Shown here: in pieces, positions 9,027-17,991 of the stretch | Layout of the letters: the number at the start of each line of letters is the position of its first letter | Numbering within the stretch: position 1 is the first letter of the stretch | From: Bog-257 sp963846715 | GTDB lineage: Bacteria; Acidobacteriota; Terriglobia; Terriglobales; Acidobacteriaceae | Direction of reading: 5' to 3' | Length of the DNA stretch: 64,000 nt | NCBI GenBank assembly: GCA_963846715.1 | Contig: CAWJXA010000008.1 | Location: forward strand, 744,001 to 808,000 | Notes under the pieces: generated by a model | Told to the model about the DNA's origin: nothing | Databases searched by the model: none | The model's input: only the letters and a program-made list of their open reading frames with translations | Position numbers and translations under genes: made by a program

Positions 9027-10070
9027 ATGAAAGCTAAAGTCGCGGTTGCGGGTGCCGGAGTCTACGGCGCAAATATTGCGATCAGCCTTGCCGAAGCTGG
9101 ACACGATGTCCATCTCTTCGACCCGCTCGGCGTGCTGCGCGCAGCGTCGGCCATTAATCAGTACCGCATTCATTCGGGATATCACTATCCCCGCAGCCCG
9201 GAGACCATCAGCGAAACCCTGGAAGCCCGCGCAGAGTTCCTGAATACCTTCGCGCCGGCGATCGTGCGCAATAGCCGTCACTACTACGCCATTCCTCATG
9301 AAGGCTCGCAGACGCCTCCCTCGCTCTTCGAAAAGGTGATGGCCGATTTCCACCTCAGCGTGCGGCCCTGCCGGCCCGAGTGGATGAACTTCGACTTCAT
9401 CGACCAATGCTACGAAGTGGATGAACAGGTTTATGATCCGGACATTTTGCGCGACATGTTAGCTGCGCGGATTCAGGCGCTGAACATTCCGTTCCAGCAG
9501 CGAGCCTTTGCCCCGGATATGCGTTCAGAATACGACTATGTCGTGTGGGCCACGTATGGATTGGGACCTGGACGCGGCCTGTTTCATGGAGTGAAGTACC
9601 AGGTCGCGGAGAAAATTCTGATTCAACTTCCGCCTGAGTTGCATGGGATATCGCTGGTGGTAGTGGATGGGCCGTTCACTGCATTCGATCCATATGGCAG
9701 CTCGCCGCAGTCGCTCTTCGGTTCAGCGAAGAACACGAATCACTGGACGACCACCAATCCCGATGAACCGACTCCTTCGGTGTTTCAACCGCTGCTGAAC
9801 CGTCCTGATTTCGAGCCGTTTGCCGACAGCAGGTTCGAGGTCATGCGACAAGATTCAACGCTCGCAGTGCCTGCATCGAAGGAAGCGGTCTATCTGGGCT
9901 CGCGCTTCACCATCCGCGTGGTGGAAGATAATCCGGCGCAGGACCGAAGGACGCTGTACATCATCGAGCGGGAAAAGGGCGAGATCTTCGTTTTTTCCGG
10001 GAAGGTGGTCAGCGCCGTGAAGGCCGCGCGGCTGGTAACCCAGAGGATCAACGAAGGGGCAAAAGCCTAG
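9027..10070 (+). CDS. FAD-dependent oxidoreductase of unknown substrate
   Basis: 347 residues. The N-terminal dinucleotide-binding motif GAGVYGANIAISLAEAG ends in an acidic residue (HLFD), as in DAO-type flavoenzymes. A conserved-looking block INQYRIHSGYHYPRS follows. There is no signal peptide or membrane helix, so it acts in the cytoplasm. Related proteins occur in surface-polysaccharide loci, but I cannot name the reaction. It starts 20 bases after the HpnI-like gene, so the two probably act in one pathway, for example oxidising the sugar or lipid headgroup. Confidence 0.7.
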   Translation: MKAKVAVAGAGVYGANIAISLAEAGHDVHLFDPLGVLRAASAINQYRIHSGYHYPRSPETISETLEARAEFLNTFAPAIVRNSRHYYAIPHEGSQTPPSLFEKVMADFHLSVRPCRPEWMNFDFIDQCYEVDEQVYDPDILRDMLAARIQALNIPFQQRAFAPDMRSEYDYVVWATYGLGPGRGLFHGVKYQVAEKILIQLPPELHGISLVVVDGPFTAFDPYGSSPQSLFGSAKNTNHWTTTNPDEPTPSVFQPLLNRPDFEPFADSRFEVMRQDSTLAVPASKEAVYLGSRFTIRVVEDNPAQDRRTLYIIEREKGEIFVFSGKVVSAVKAARLVTQRINEGAKA

Positions 10071-10117
10071 CGCACTTACTTTGCGGTAATAGGGGTCCTT
10101 CGACTCCGCGCCATCCC

Positions 10118-10138
10118 GACCCGCAAAAGCAGCGGGTC
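10118..10138. repeat. Intergenic palindrome
   Basis: GACCCGC and GCGGGTC form a seven-base perfect stem around a seven-base loop. It sits in a stretch with the words GGTCCTTCGACTCCGC (about 10094) and CCCTCAGGATGACA (about 10151), a wording common to intergenic repeats in many bacterial genomes. It lies between two convergent genes and could also help stop transcription. Confidence 0.4.
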
Positions 10139-10221
10139 AGTCTGACGCTACCCTCAGGATGACATCTCAGTTTTATCGGTACTTCGCGTTTCACTTAGGT
10201 CGTCGAGAACCTGGCCCAGAC

Positions 10222-11439
10222 CTAAACTCCCGACGGCATCAATGAGGTATCGGCAACTTTGCCGATCGGGCGCCGCCGGTCGTTGGTGGGATTTCTCCAA
10301 TTCACCTGCGGCATGAATAGCGACGTGTCGATGCGATCGCGATATTCAATGGCGATGTTGATAAGCGAATCCAGCAAAGCATTGGAAAGCAAATGAGGCT
10401 GCAGACCAAGATCCGTGAGCTTGGAATTCTTGGCGTTATAGTAATGCGCTTCGGCCTCAACTCGCGGATCGGGCAAATGGTCGATCTCCACCTTTAGCCC
10501 CAGCTTCTTTCCCGCAGCCTGCACCATGCGGGCCAGGTCGAGCACCGAGAACTGCTCGGTGAACTGGTTGAAGACGCGGAATTCGCCGCGCTCGGCGGGA
10601 TGCATGCACGCGATTTCAACGCAGCGAATGGTGTCGCGAATATCGAGAAATCCGCGCGTTTGCCCGCCCGCGCCGTACACGGTGAGCGGATGGCCGACCG
10701 CCGCTTCCGCGCAGAAGCGGTTCAGCGCGGTACCGAAGACCTCGTCATAGTCGAAGCGATTGACGAGCGCTTCATCCAGAGCGGTTTCGTCGGTGACCGA
10801 GCCGTAAACCACGCCCTGATTCAGGTCGGTGGCGCGCAGTTTCCACGCCTTGCAGGTGAACATGATGTTATGGCTGTCGTGCACCTTCGACAGGTGATAG
10901 AAGGAGCCAGGCTGCTTCGGGAAAGGAAGTACGTCGCTGCGCCCGTTATGTTCGATGGTGATGTAGCCTTCTTCAATATCGATGTTGGGAGTGCCGTATT
11001 CTCCCATGGTTCCCAGCTTAATCAGATGACAATCGGGACGAAATTCCCGCAGCGCGAACAGCAGGTTCAGAGTTCCGGCGACGTTGTTGACCTGGGTGAA
11101 CACAGCATGACGGCGGTCGATCATGGAGTACGGCGCCGAGCGTTGCTCGGCGAAGTGAATGACGGCATCCGGCTCGAACTCCTTCACCAGAAGGACCAGC
11201 GATTCGTAATCCGTCATGTCGCCGACGAAGGGCTCGATGGTGTTGCCGGTAAGCTGCTTCCACACCTTCAGGCGCTCGGGCAAAGCGCGGATGGGCGTCA
11301 GAGTTTGCACCCCGAGTTCGTAGTCCCATTGCCGGCGCGCGAAGCTGTCGAAAATGGCAACCGAATGGCCTTTTTTTGACAGGTACAACGCCGTGGCCCA
11401 GCCACAATAACCGTCACCGCCGAGTACTGCGATCCTCAT
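10222..11439 (-). CDS. sqdB: UDP-sulfoquinovose synthase (SQD1/SqdB type)
   Basis: 405 residues. The start is GGDGYCGWATALYLSKK, nearly the wording of plant SQD1 and bacterial SqdB. The catalytic residues line up with SQD1: Thr144 in KLGTMGEYG, Tyr181 and Lys185 in YHLSK. Other family marks are FAEQRSAPYSMIDR and ATDLNQGVVYG. The enzyme makes UDP-sulfoquinovose from UDP-glucose and sulfite, the headgroup donor for sulfolipid or for sulfoquinovose-containing glycans. ATG 11439 is chosen because GGAGAAACGTAAC precedes it; an upstream ATG at 11463 lacks a ribosome site. No SqdX/SQD2 sulfolipid synthase is seen beside it, so which transferase uses the product is open. Confidence 0.87.
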   Translation of the reverse strand: MRIAVLGGDGYCGWATALYLSKKGHSVAIFDSFARRQWDYELGVQTLTPIRALPERLKVWKQLTGNTIEPFVGDMTDYESLVLLVKEFEPDAVIHFAEQRSAPYSMIDRRHAVFTQVNNVAGTLNLLFALREFRPDCHLIKLGTMGEYGTPNIDIEEGYITIEHNGRSDVLPFPKQPGSFYHLSKVHDSHNIMFTCKAWKLRATDLNQGVVYGSVTDETALDEALVNRFDYDEVFGTALNRFCAEAAVGHPLTVYGAGGQTRGFLDIRDTIRCVEIACMHPAERGEFRVFNQFTEQFSVLDLARMVQAAGKKLGLKVEIDHLPDPRVEAEAHYYNAKNSKLTDLGLQPHLLSNALLDSLINIAIEYRDRIDTSLFMPQVNWRNPTNDRRRPIGKVADTSLMPSGV

Positions 11440-11713
11440 GTTACGTTTCTCCTTAGCCGGCATTTCCTTCGGATGGGAACCCTGGGATAATTCGAATAAT
11501 CGCGGATGAACTGCGAACCGATATTTGCCGGAACCTACCTCTTTAACTTTACCAAAGATCGGGAAAAACCGGGCATTTCAAAGGCTGCCCACGAGGACTG
11601 TGCCGTCCCTGCGGGACTCGACCTCGTTTCCCACCCTACCGAAGAACGGGGACCGAGATCCTTTGTCCGTGTGAGCGTGGCGAGTGCGCAACTCTCTCTG
11701 GGAATACTCTGCC

Positions 11714-11804
11714 GCCCCTGAAGGGGCTCAGCTGTATTTTTCCGACCTACCCAGGACTCCGCTGCGCTCCGTCCTGGGCTAACGGCGCTTCCACCCCTTC
11801 GGGG
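11714..11804 (-). repeat. Three-hairpin palindromic repeat, copy a
   Basis: On the minus strand it reads: hairpin CCCC-GAA-GGGG, then GTTAGCCCAG leading into a long hairpin CCCAGGAC...GTCCTGGG (11750-11778), about 22 bases, then hairpin GCCCC-TTCA-GGGGC (11714-11727) followed by GGCA. This order matches the copies at 44837, 45076 and 59497. It covers the last codons and stop of the GT39 gene. A separate small palindrome GTCCCTGCGGGAC lies at 11605-11617. Confidence 0.65.
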
Positions 11805-13681
11805 TTCGATTTTCGTGCGCTGCCGGGCAGCGGCTGGTTCGTCACCAGGAACTTGCCGCCATTTTCGGTAACCACGTTCAGCTTGTCGCGGCCCACCAGA
11901 TTCTCAAAGCGGCTGAGCTGAGAGAGGCTCGCACACAGGTAGTACCGTTCCGGGGTCAGCCAGAGGTCCCTGAATTTTGCATCGTCGATGAAAACGTCAG
12001 GCGCGCCGGGAGCGTAGGAACCGTAGACGAAATTCAAGACGCGCCCATTCAGCAGCAGCGCGGTGCGGTCGGTGTAGAAGAACACCGACGAGAAAGCGTA
12101 GTAGTGTTTGTCGACAATTAGCTTGCCGTCGGGCGAATGCAGCAGCGCTTCCGCCAGCGGACGCGACGACAGGTATGGATCGAAGACCACCAACGCCAGG
12201 CGAGCGGCCTGGAAGAACAAGACCATCATCAGCGCGGCCGCTAGGAAGGCTTTCTGCCCGGTTGCGCGCAGCGTTCCCAATGCGCCCAGCACGAAAGCAA
12301 CGGCTGCGACGAACAGAGGAAGCCGAAGGTAGGCGAACGACTCGAGGGTGAGGTCTTGCATGTGCCCCATCGACAACTTGTAGGCGGAGGGATGGGAGGT
12401 GAGCGCGGTGAAAATGTCTCCCGGCGTTGGCACTCCGCGCACCAGGAAGAGGATGGTGAAGCACGCCAATGCGGCGAGTCCGGCAAGCACTGACAGCGCG
12501 CGCGTGCCGCGTCGCACCCAATCGCCGCCGGTGGCGATCGCCGAGCCCAGCAACAAGGCGAGGGCGGGATAGCAAGGCATCGAGTAATACTCTTGCGTGG
12601 TGGAGAATGTGAAGAAGACCAGCACGAAACCGATCCAGCACAGTGCCAGCAGACGCACTTGACCAGCGCGGTCGGATGGTTTGTAGGACAGCTTCGTTAC
12701 GGCCGGGAAATAGACGCTCCACGGGAAGAGCCACACCAGATGCAACAGCCAGAAGTAGACGCGCGGGACGGTGTCGTAATCGCGGGGATAGCGCAGGTTC
12801 AGGAAGCGCAGCAGCTGCTCGTTGATGAAGAAGAACCAGAGGAAACCATGGTATTCGCCTGGCAGGCTGTGCATGTCGAACGAGAAATAAGGCGGATTCC
12901 GCAGCGTCGCCAGAACATGCCAGGGCACTGCAATCACGAGGATGATGGCCACGCTGCTCAAGGGACGAAGCCGCTTCCATGTCCGCGCGGAAAATAGTTG
13001 ATGCGTCAGCGACAAATAGATGAGGCCGGCAGCGACGGGAAATAACACTCCAATCAGGCTCTTCAGCAGCAGGCCTGTTCCCAGGCTGGTAGCCAAGACG
13101 TAAGCCCACGAGCGGGGATGGGGCTCGTCCGGGTCGAGCACGCGCAGCAACGCCCACATGGCCAGGGCAATGGTGAAGGTGAGGATAACGTCCGGGATCA
13201 GGATACGGGTAAAGAGAAATAACCCGACGCAGGTGGCCATGCACACGCCGGCGTAGAAGCCGGCCCGCTTGCCAAACGCCCAAACGCCGAAAGCGGCGGT
13301 CAGCCAGCACAGCCCGATGCAGGAAAGCGCGATGGGAATTCGCGCGGCCCAGTCATGCACGCCGAAGATCTTGTACGAAACCGCCATGATCCAGTAAACC
13401 AGCGGCGGTTTTTCCAGGTACAAGATGCCGTCGAGACGAGCGGTTACCCAGTCACCCGACGTGATCATGTTGCGGGCGATTTGCGCCTGAACCGAATCCA
13501 CATCGTCCTGCAACGATGGAGGAGAGAGGATTCCGCTCAGATATACGATTGCCGCAATCAGCAGAACGGCTAGATAAACGTACCGATTCCCGCGGGCGCG
13601 AACAGCTGGGTCGCTCGGGAGGAGGCGGGCGCCTGAATCTGCCACTTTTTCATCCATAAGAACAGGATCATTAGACCCCAT
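11747..13681 (-). CDS. ArnT-like glycosyltransferase of family GT39 (PMT type)
   Basis: 644 residues with roughly a dozen membrane helices. The first periplasmic loop holds the acidic pair LQDDVDSVQAQIARN that ArnT and protein mannosyltransferases use near the active site, and YLEKPPLVYW follows, as is typical of ArnT relatives. Such enzymes move a sugar from a polyprenyl-phosphate carrier to lipid A, another lipid or a protein on the outer face of the inner membrane. Its 5' end overlaps the asparagine-synthase gene by 112 bases, so the two are co-transcribed. The last 20 or so residues (after NQPLPGSARK) are encoded by a palindromic repeat and are unlikely to be ancestral. Confidence 0.85.
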   Translation of the reverse strand: MGSNDPVLMDEKVADSGARLLPSDPAVRARGNRYVYLAVLLIAAIVYLSGILSPPSLQDDVDSVQAQIARNMITSGDWVTARLDGILYLEKPPLVYWIMAVSYKIFGVHDWAARIPIALSCIGLCWLTAAFGVWAFGKRAGFYAGVCMATCVGLFLFTRILIPDVILTFTIALAMWALLRVLDPDEPHPRSWAYVLATSLGTGLLLKSLIGVLFPVAAGLIYLSLTHQLFSARTWKRLRPLSSVAIILVIAVPWHVLATLRNPPYFSFDMHSLPGEYHGFLWFFFINEQLLRFLNLRYPRDYDTVPRVYFWLLHLVWLFPWSVYFPAVTKLSYKPSDRAGQVRLLALCWIGFVLVFFTFSTTQEYYSMPCYPALALLLGSAIATGGDWVRRGTRALSVLAGLAALACFTILFLVRGVPTPGDIFTALTSHPSAYKLSMGHMQDLTLESFAYLRLPLFVAAVAFVLGALGTLRATGQKAFLAAALMMVLFFQAARLALVVFDPYLSSRPLAEALLHSPDGKLIVDKHYYAFSSVFFYTDRTALLLNGRVLNFVYGSYAPGAPDVFIDDAKFRDLWLTPERYYLCASLSQLSRFENLVGRDKLNVVTENGGKFLVTNQPLPGSARKSNPEGVEAPLAQDGAQRSPG

Positions 13682-15498
13682 AAGTGATAGCCGACATTAA
13701 TTCGCTTCTCCAAGTGATCTCGTAGACACGTCTCGACCACGGCCGAATTGAAAAGTTCGGGGTACTGGGAAAGCCCCGAGCGCAAGGTATCCACGACGAG
13801 CGAGCGAAGCGGACCGCGGAGCCACTCGTGTGCCGGAATGTCGAAGCCGATTTTCTTGCGCTGCAGAATGGCCGGCGGCAACTTGTCGCGCATCAGGTCC
13901 TTCAGCAGAAATTTCTGCTGCGAGCCACGAATCTTGAGCGAAGCCGGCAAGGTCGCCGCAAATTCCACGATACGATCATCCAGAAATGGCGGGCGCAACT
14001 CTACGGCATGGGCCATGCTCATGCGATCGGACTTGACCAGGATGTCGTCAGGCAAATAGTACTTCTGATCGAACCACAGGTAAGCGCCGAGACCGTCCCG
14101 ATTTTCGCTCAACATGGCACGCAATTCGCCGAGTATCTCGTGCAGCGCACCCGGAAGCTGCGTGGACATCAGAGACTGTTTTTCCGCGTCGGAAAAGGTG
14201 CCATTCCAATAGACGTGAGCGCGCTCGGCCGGCATTAGGCTGCCTTGCAGCAGCCGTTTGAGCTTGTATTCGAAGCTGATCTTCTCGTTGGAGACCGGCC
14301 ACAGGCGCAAGGCAGACAGCGCCAGCGAAATCGCGGCGGGAAATTTCCGCACATAACCGGCGAACTGGTTTGCCTTGTACGTCAGATACCCCGCGAACAA
14401 TTCGTCTGCGCCTTCGCCGCTCAATGCGACCGTCGTTCTGGTCTTGCAAAGTTTGGAGAGAAACCAGACAGGCAGCGCTCCGGCATCCGCACTGGGTTCG
14501 TCGGAGTAATAGGCAAATTCCTCGATCGCGCCTTGCAGGTCCAGCTCCGGGTTGAGGTCCATTTCTTCGTGCTCGGTCCCATACTGCTCGACCATGCGCC
14601 GGATGTAGCTGGATTCGTCGAAGCTGCGTCCGTGAAACGAAATTGAGAAGGTCTTCAAGCGCGAGCTCGACGCCTGCGAAGCGTAATGCAGGATGGTCGA
14701 AGAATCGATGCCGCCGCTCAACCACACGCCCAGCGGAACGTCGGAGATGAGGTGCTCGCGTACCGACTGCTGCAGAAGAAAGTCGAGTTGCTCGCGGGCT
14801 TCCGGCAGGCTGATCGATTGCGGCTTCTGTTGCGGCAAGCGCCAGTAAGCATCGCCGCACACTTTGCCGTCGCGCCACTCCAGCCATTGCCCGGGCATGA
14901 GCTTTTCTATCCCGTCTACCAGCGTCCAGGGCGCGGGCACATAGTTGAGCGACAAATAGCAATCCAGGCCGGAGAGACTGAGGCGACGATCGATCTCGGG
15001 GTGAACGAGTATGGCCTTCAGCTCGGAGCCGAAAAATATGTCTTCGCCACGATGTGCGAGGTAGAGCGGCTTGATGCCCATGCGATCGCGCGCCAGCACC
15101 AGCCGGCGGGTGGAGTTCGTCCACAGGGCTATGGCAAACATGCCGCGCAACCTGGCAAAGCACTGCGTGTCCCACTCCAGAAACGCGCGCAAGACGGTCT
15201 CGGTATCGCAGTGGGTGTGGAATTGATGTCCGAGCTTCTCCAACTCGGCGCGAACTTCAAGGTGGTTGTAGATTTCGCCGTTGAAGACGATCACGGTGTC
15301 GCCATCGCCGGTGGCGATGGGCTGATCACCAGCTTCGAGATCGATAATCTTCAGGCGGGTCGCGCCCAGCGAGCAGATGGATGACTGATAATCGCCCTGC
15401 TGGTCGGGCCCGCGGTGGATGAGGGTCGAGGTGGCGTTCCGAATTCGGTCCGGTGGAGGAGACCAATGTTTATGTGTAAAGCCGACAATTCCGCACAA
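13570..15498 (-). CDS. asnB: Asparagine synthase, glutamine-hydrolysing (AsnB family)
   Basis: 642 residues. It begins MCGIVGF, and Cys2 is the glutaminase nucleophile, which fixes the start at the TTG codon 15498-15496 (GGGGA lies about nine bases upstream). The N-terminal class II glutamine amidotransferase has HRGPDQQG and FNGEIYNH. The C-terminal synthase has the ATP-pyrophosphatase loop SGGIDSS at 261-267. Standard members make asparagine from aspartate and glutamine. Members in surface-polysaccharide clusters often amidate sugar acids instead, and this one overlaps an envelope glycosyltransferase gene, so either role is possible. Confidence 0.85.
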   Translation of the reverse strand: MCGIVGFTHKHWSPPPDRIRNATSTLIHRGPDQQGDYQSSICSLGATRLKIIDLEAGDQPIATGDGDTVIVFNGEIYNHLEVRAELEKLGHQFHTHCDTETVLRAFLEWDTQCFARLRGMFAIALWTNSTRRLVLARDRMGIKPLYLAHRGEDIFFGSELKAILVHPEIDRRLSLSGLDCYLSLNYVPAPWTLVDGIEKLMPGQWLEWRDGKVCGDAYWRLPQQKPQSISLPEAREQLDFLLQQSVREHLISDVPLGVWLSGGIDSSTILHYASQASSSRLKTFSISFHGRSFDESSYIRRMVEQYGTEHEEMDLNPELDLQGAIEEFAYYSDEPSADAGALPVWFLSKLCKTRTTVALSGEGADELFAGYLTYKANQFAGYVRKFPAAISLALSALRLWPVSNEKISFEYKLKRLLQGSLMPAERAHVYWNGTFSDAEKQSLMSTQLPGALHEILGELRAMLSENRDGLGAYLWFDQKYYLPDDILVKSDRMSMAHAVELRPPFLDDRIVEFAATLPASLKIRGSQQKFLLKDLMRDKLPPAILQRKKIGFDIPAHEWLRGPLRSLVVDTLRSGLSQYPELFNSAVVETCLRDHLEKRINVGYHLWGLMILFLWMKKWQIQAPASSRATQLFAPAGIGTFI

Positions 15499-15743
15499 AT
15501 CGATCAGTTCCCCGGTTAATAAAAATCAGCCTGCCGCGACTTGCTGCGTGAAGCCAGGTGAGGACGACCCAACCATATGCGGCCCGGCGAATTTACTCCC
15601 ACCAGCGGGAGGTACTGCAAGGAGCAGATACTTTAGGATAGCATCTTCAGCGGGTTTGAAGAGGCTCGCCGCTGCCGCGCCGTCGTTGGTTGATATACCA
15701 TATAGTTGTGCCCCTTGACATCGGGAGCGCCTAACCATAACGA

Positions 15744-16160
15744 ATGCAATCTCCCAGAAAGCTACATTTCAAAACCCTCATTTTGATTTTCATCATGGTG
15801 CTGGCCGGTCCGTTCGGCAATGTTCTGCTTGGCAAGGCCATGAAGCAGGTAGGACCGATGAAGGCGTGGCCTCCCAGCGAACTGCTGCGGGTATTCGTCC
15901 GCGTCTTCGCTTCGCCGACCCTATGGCTGGGCGTGTGTTCGCTTTTGGTGATGTTTGCGGCGTACATGATTGTGCTGTCGTGGGCCGACTACAGCTACGT
16001 GCAACCGGCCTCGTCGTTCTCCTACGCCGTGGTTGCCCTGCTGGCGACAACCTGGTTGGGTGAATACGTTCCGCCACTCCGCTGGGCCGGCATCGCGGTC
16101 ATTTGTCTTGGAGTATTGCTGGTGGGCCACACTCATCCCAACACCACGGAGAACGGCTAA
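15744..16160 (+). CDS. Small EamA/SMR-like membrane protein, first of a tandem pair
   Basis: 138 residues with four predicted membrane helices: FKTLILIFIMVLAGPFGNVL, TLWLGVCSLLVMFAAYMIVL, SSFSYAVVALLATTW and AGIAVICLGVLLVG. This is half the size of a ten-helix EamA transporter and the size of SMR, ArnE or ArnF subunits, which work as dimers. The next gene encodes a similar half two bases downstream. With an ArnT-like transferase close by, a heterodimeric flippase for a lipid-linked sugar is plausible, but this is inference from size and context. It is divergent from asnB. Confidence 0.7.
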   Translation: MQSPRKLHFKTLILIFIMVLAGPFGNVLLGKAMKQVGPMKAWPPSELLRVFVRVFASPTLWLGVCSLLVMFAAYMIVLSWADYSYVQPASSFSYAVVALLATTWLGEYVPPLRWAGIAVICLGVLLVGHTHPNTTENG

Positions 16161-16162
16161 TC

Positions 16163-16549
16163 GTGTCTGAGACAGTGGCTGAGGCCATCTTCTTTTTTTT
16201 TATCGTGGTCTTCGGGACGACGGGCGAGATGTTCATGTCGCGCGCCATGAAAGAGACCGGCGAGGTAAAAAACTTCAAACCGGCAGCTCTCGTCGAAGTC
16301 ATGCTTCGCGCTCTACGCGTGAAGTGGATGTGGTTCGGTGTAGGGATGATGGCCATCGGATTCTTCTCGCTGCTTGCGATGTTTTCCTTTGAAAATGTAA
16401 GCTTTGTCGTACCCGTGACGGCCCTCGGCTACGTGGTGGGCGCCGTGGGAGGCAGGTTCTTCCTCGGAGAACGGGTCAGCCTGCAACGTTGGCTTGGTAT
16501 TCTTCTGGTCTGTGCCGGTGTAACCCTCGTGCTCATCGGCAGGAGATAG
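16163..16549 (+). CDS. Small EamA/SMR-like membrane protein, second of a tandem pair
   Basis: About 128 residues from the GTG at 16163, two bases after the stop of the preceding gene. An ATG at 16103 would overlap that gene deeply and adds a polar, non-conserved leader. Four membrane helices are visible, with LGYVVGAVGGRFFLGERV matching the end-of-domain pattern (LGE motif) of EamA and SMR proteins. Both halves share the K-A-M-K/R-E-x-G spacing after helix 1 (GKAMKQVG here upstream, SRAMKETG in this one), so they are probably duplicated partners of one heterodimer. Confidence 0.7.
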   Translation: MSETVAEAIFFFFIVVFGTTGEMFMSRAMKETGEVKNFKPAALVEVMLRALRVKWMWFGVGMMAIGFFSLLAMFSFENVSFVVPVTALGYVVGAVGGRFFLGERVSLQRWLGILLVCAGVTLVLIGRR

Positions 16550-16555
16550 GAGATC

Positions 16556-17818
16556 ATGCCCCGGCCCAGTCGAGTGCGTTCCATCTCGTGGACGGTATCC
16601 CCGAAGAACACGCTGGTCCTGCGAGAGATCCTCTCTATTGCAGTGGATTCGTTTCGCGCCGACAAAGTGCGCGCTACCATGACTGCCCTGGGAATGGTGA
16701 TCGGGACTTTCTCGCTGGTGCTGGTCGTCACCATTGCACTGACCGGGAAGCAGTACGTACTGAGCGAAATCCAGAACATTGGCGCCAATCTCATCTGGGC
16801 GGAATATGCCGGCTCGGCGAACGGAGCCAGCAGCGGCGGCACCGCAGATTATCTGACCGTGAATGACATGACGGCGGTGGAGCAGCAGGTGCCCGGCGTG
16901 CAAGAGGCAACGCCAGTGGTCAATCTGCACGAACCGATTCTGGTTGGCAATGGCAAGCAGCGCGACATGCTGATCCTCGGCGTGGACCCCGATTACGTCA
17001 CGGTGCGTCGCATCATCGTGAGTTCAGGAAGGTTCTTCGATCAGCAGGACTCGCAATCCCACCACAAAGTTGCGCTGGTCACGGAAGACTTCGCCAACCG
17101 GGAATATGGAGGAGTCGCGTTTGCCCCGGGGCATGAGATCGTGATTCAGGGATTGCCTTTTGTGTTGATCGGCACATTTCGCGAAAGCGTGGAGACCTTC
17201 GGCCAGTCAGAAATTCAGGACGACACCATGCTCATCCCGTATTCGGTGGCGCGCTACTTGACCGATACGAACGCCGTAAACCAGATTTATTTTTCGATGT
17301 CGGATCCGGGTAGCGTTCCGCTGGCCTCAGAACGCATACTCGCGGTGCTGAAGGCGAGACATCGAGCTGAATCGGTTTATACGGTCGGCGATCTCACTCA
17401 GGTACTCGGCCTGGCGGCGAAGACTGCCAACGCGTTCACGATCATTCTCCTGCTGTTTGCAACGATCACGTTAATCGCCGGCGGCGTAGGGATCATGAAC
17501 ATCATGCTGGCCACCGTGAGCGCCCGGATCCGCGAAATTGGCATCCGCAAAGCGGTGGGAGCGACGCGCCGGGAGATCCAGTTGCAATTCCTTTCGGAAG
17601 CGGTTTTGATCTCGCTAGTGGGAGGAACCATTGGTACATTGGCCGGCTTGGCGCTGCCGGTTTCTCTCTGGGTGTTCACCCAGCACCGGCTTCCGGTTTC
17701 CGGACTCTCTGCGCTGATCGCAATGCTGGTCTCCTGCCTGATTGGGATTACCTTCGGAACACTGCCTGCGAATAATGCCTCGAAACTGGATCCGGTGGAG
17801 TCTCTGAAGCACGAATAA
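16556..17818 (+). CDS. MacB-like ABC transporter permease (FtsX family)
   Basis: 420 residues. There is one N-terminal helix (ALGMVIGTFSLVLVVTIAL), a large periplasmic MacB-PCD domain (about 65-290), and three C-terminal helices with the FtsX-family signature ISARIREIGIRKAVGAT (here VSARIREIGIRKAVGA). No ATP-binding domain is fused, and no ATPase gene lies next to it in the window, so a partner must be elsewhere. It starts six bases after the second half-flippase gene and probably shares its transcript. MacB-type permeases do mechanotransmission or lipoprotein and lipid export across the envelope. Confidence 0.82.
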   Translation: MPRPSRVRSISWTVSPKNTLVLREILSIAVDSFRADKVRATMTALGMVIGTFSLVLVVTIALTGKQYVLSEIQNIGANLIWAEYAGSANGASSGGTADYLTVNDMTAVEQQVPGVQEATPVVNLHEPILVGNGKQRDMLILGVDPDYVTVRRIIVSSGRFFDQQDSQSHHKVALVTEDFANREYGGVAFAPGHEIVIQGLPFVLIGTFRESVETFGQSEIQDDTMLIPYSVARYLTDTNAVNQIYFSMSDPGSVPLASERILAVLKARHRAESVYTVGDLTQVLGLAAKTANAFTIILLLFATITLIAGGVGIMNIMLATVSARIREIGIRKAVGATRREIQLQFLSEAVLISLVGGTIGTLAGLALPVSLWVFTQHRLPVSGLSALIAMLVSCLIGITFGTLPANNASKLDPVESLKHE

Positions 17819-17991
17819 GTTGAGCTGGCTGTCCGATTCTGGTGTCGTCATTGCTCCAGAGCAACGATGGAATTGCTACGAAACAACGACAGAATCACGG
17901 CAGTTTGTAATCCTTGGAAGCAAGTGTTCGCAGTCGAGGGCCATTCCATCCCCGGCCCTGGGCTGCTCTTTCCTGACAGCGATACGGCATA

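Noticed and set aside
10600..11379. Long open frame on the plus strand opposite the SQD1-type gene
   Set aside because: It is a shadow of a strongly conserved enzyme; its residues are Arg-, His- and Val-rich with no family likeness.
11997..13310. 437-codon minus-strand frame within the GT39 gene
   Set aside because: Overlaps the true frame entirely, is Arg/His/Ala-rich, and has no membrane helices or motifs.
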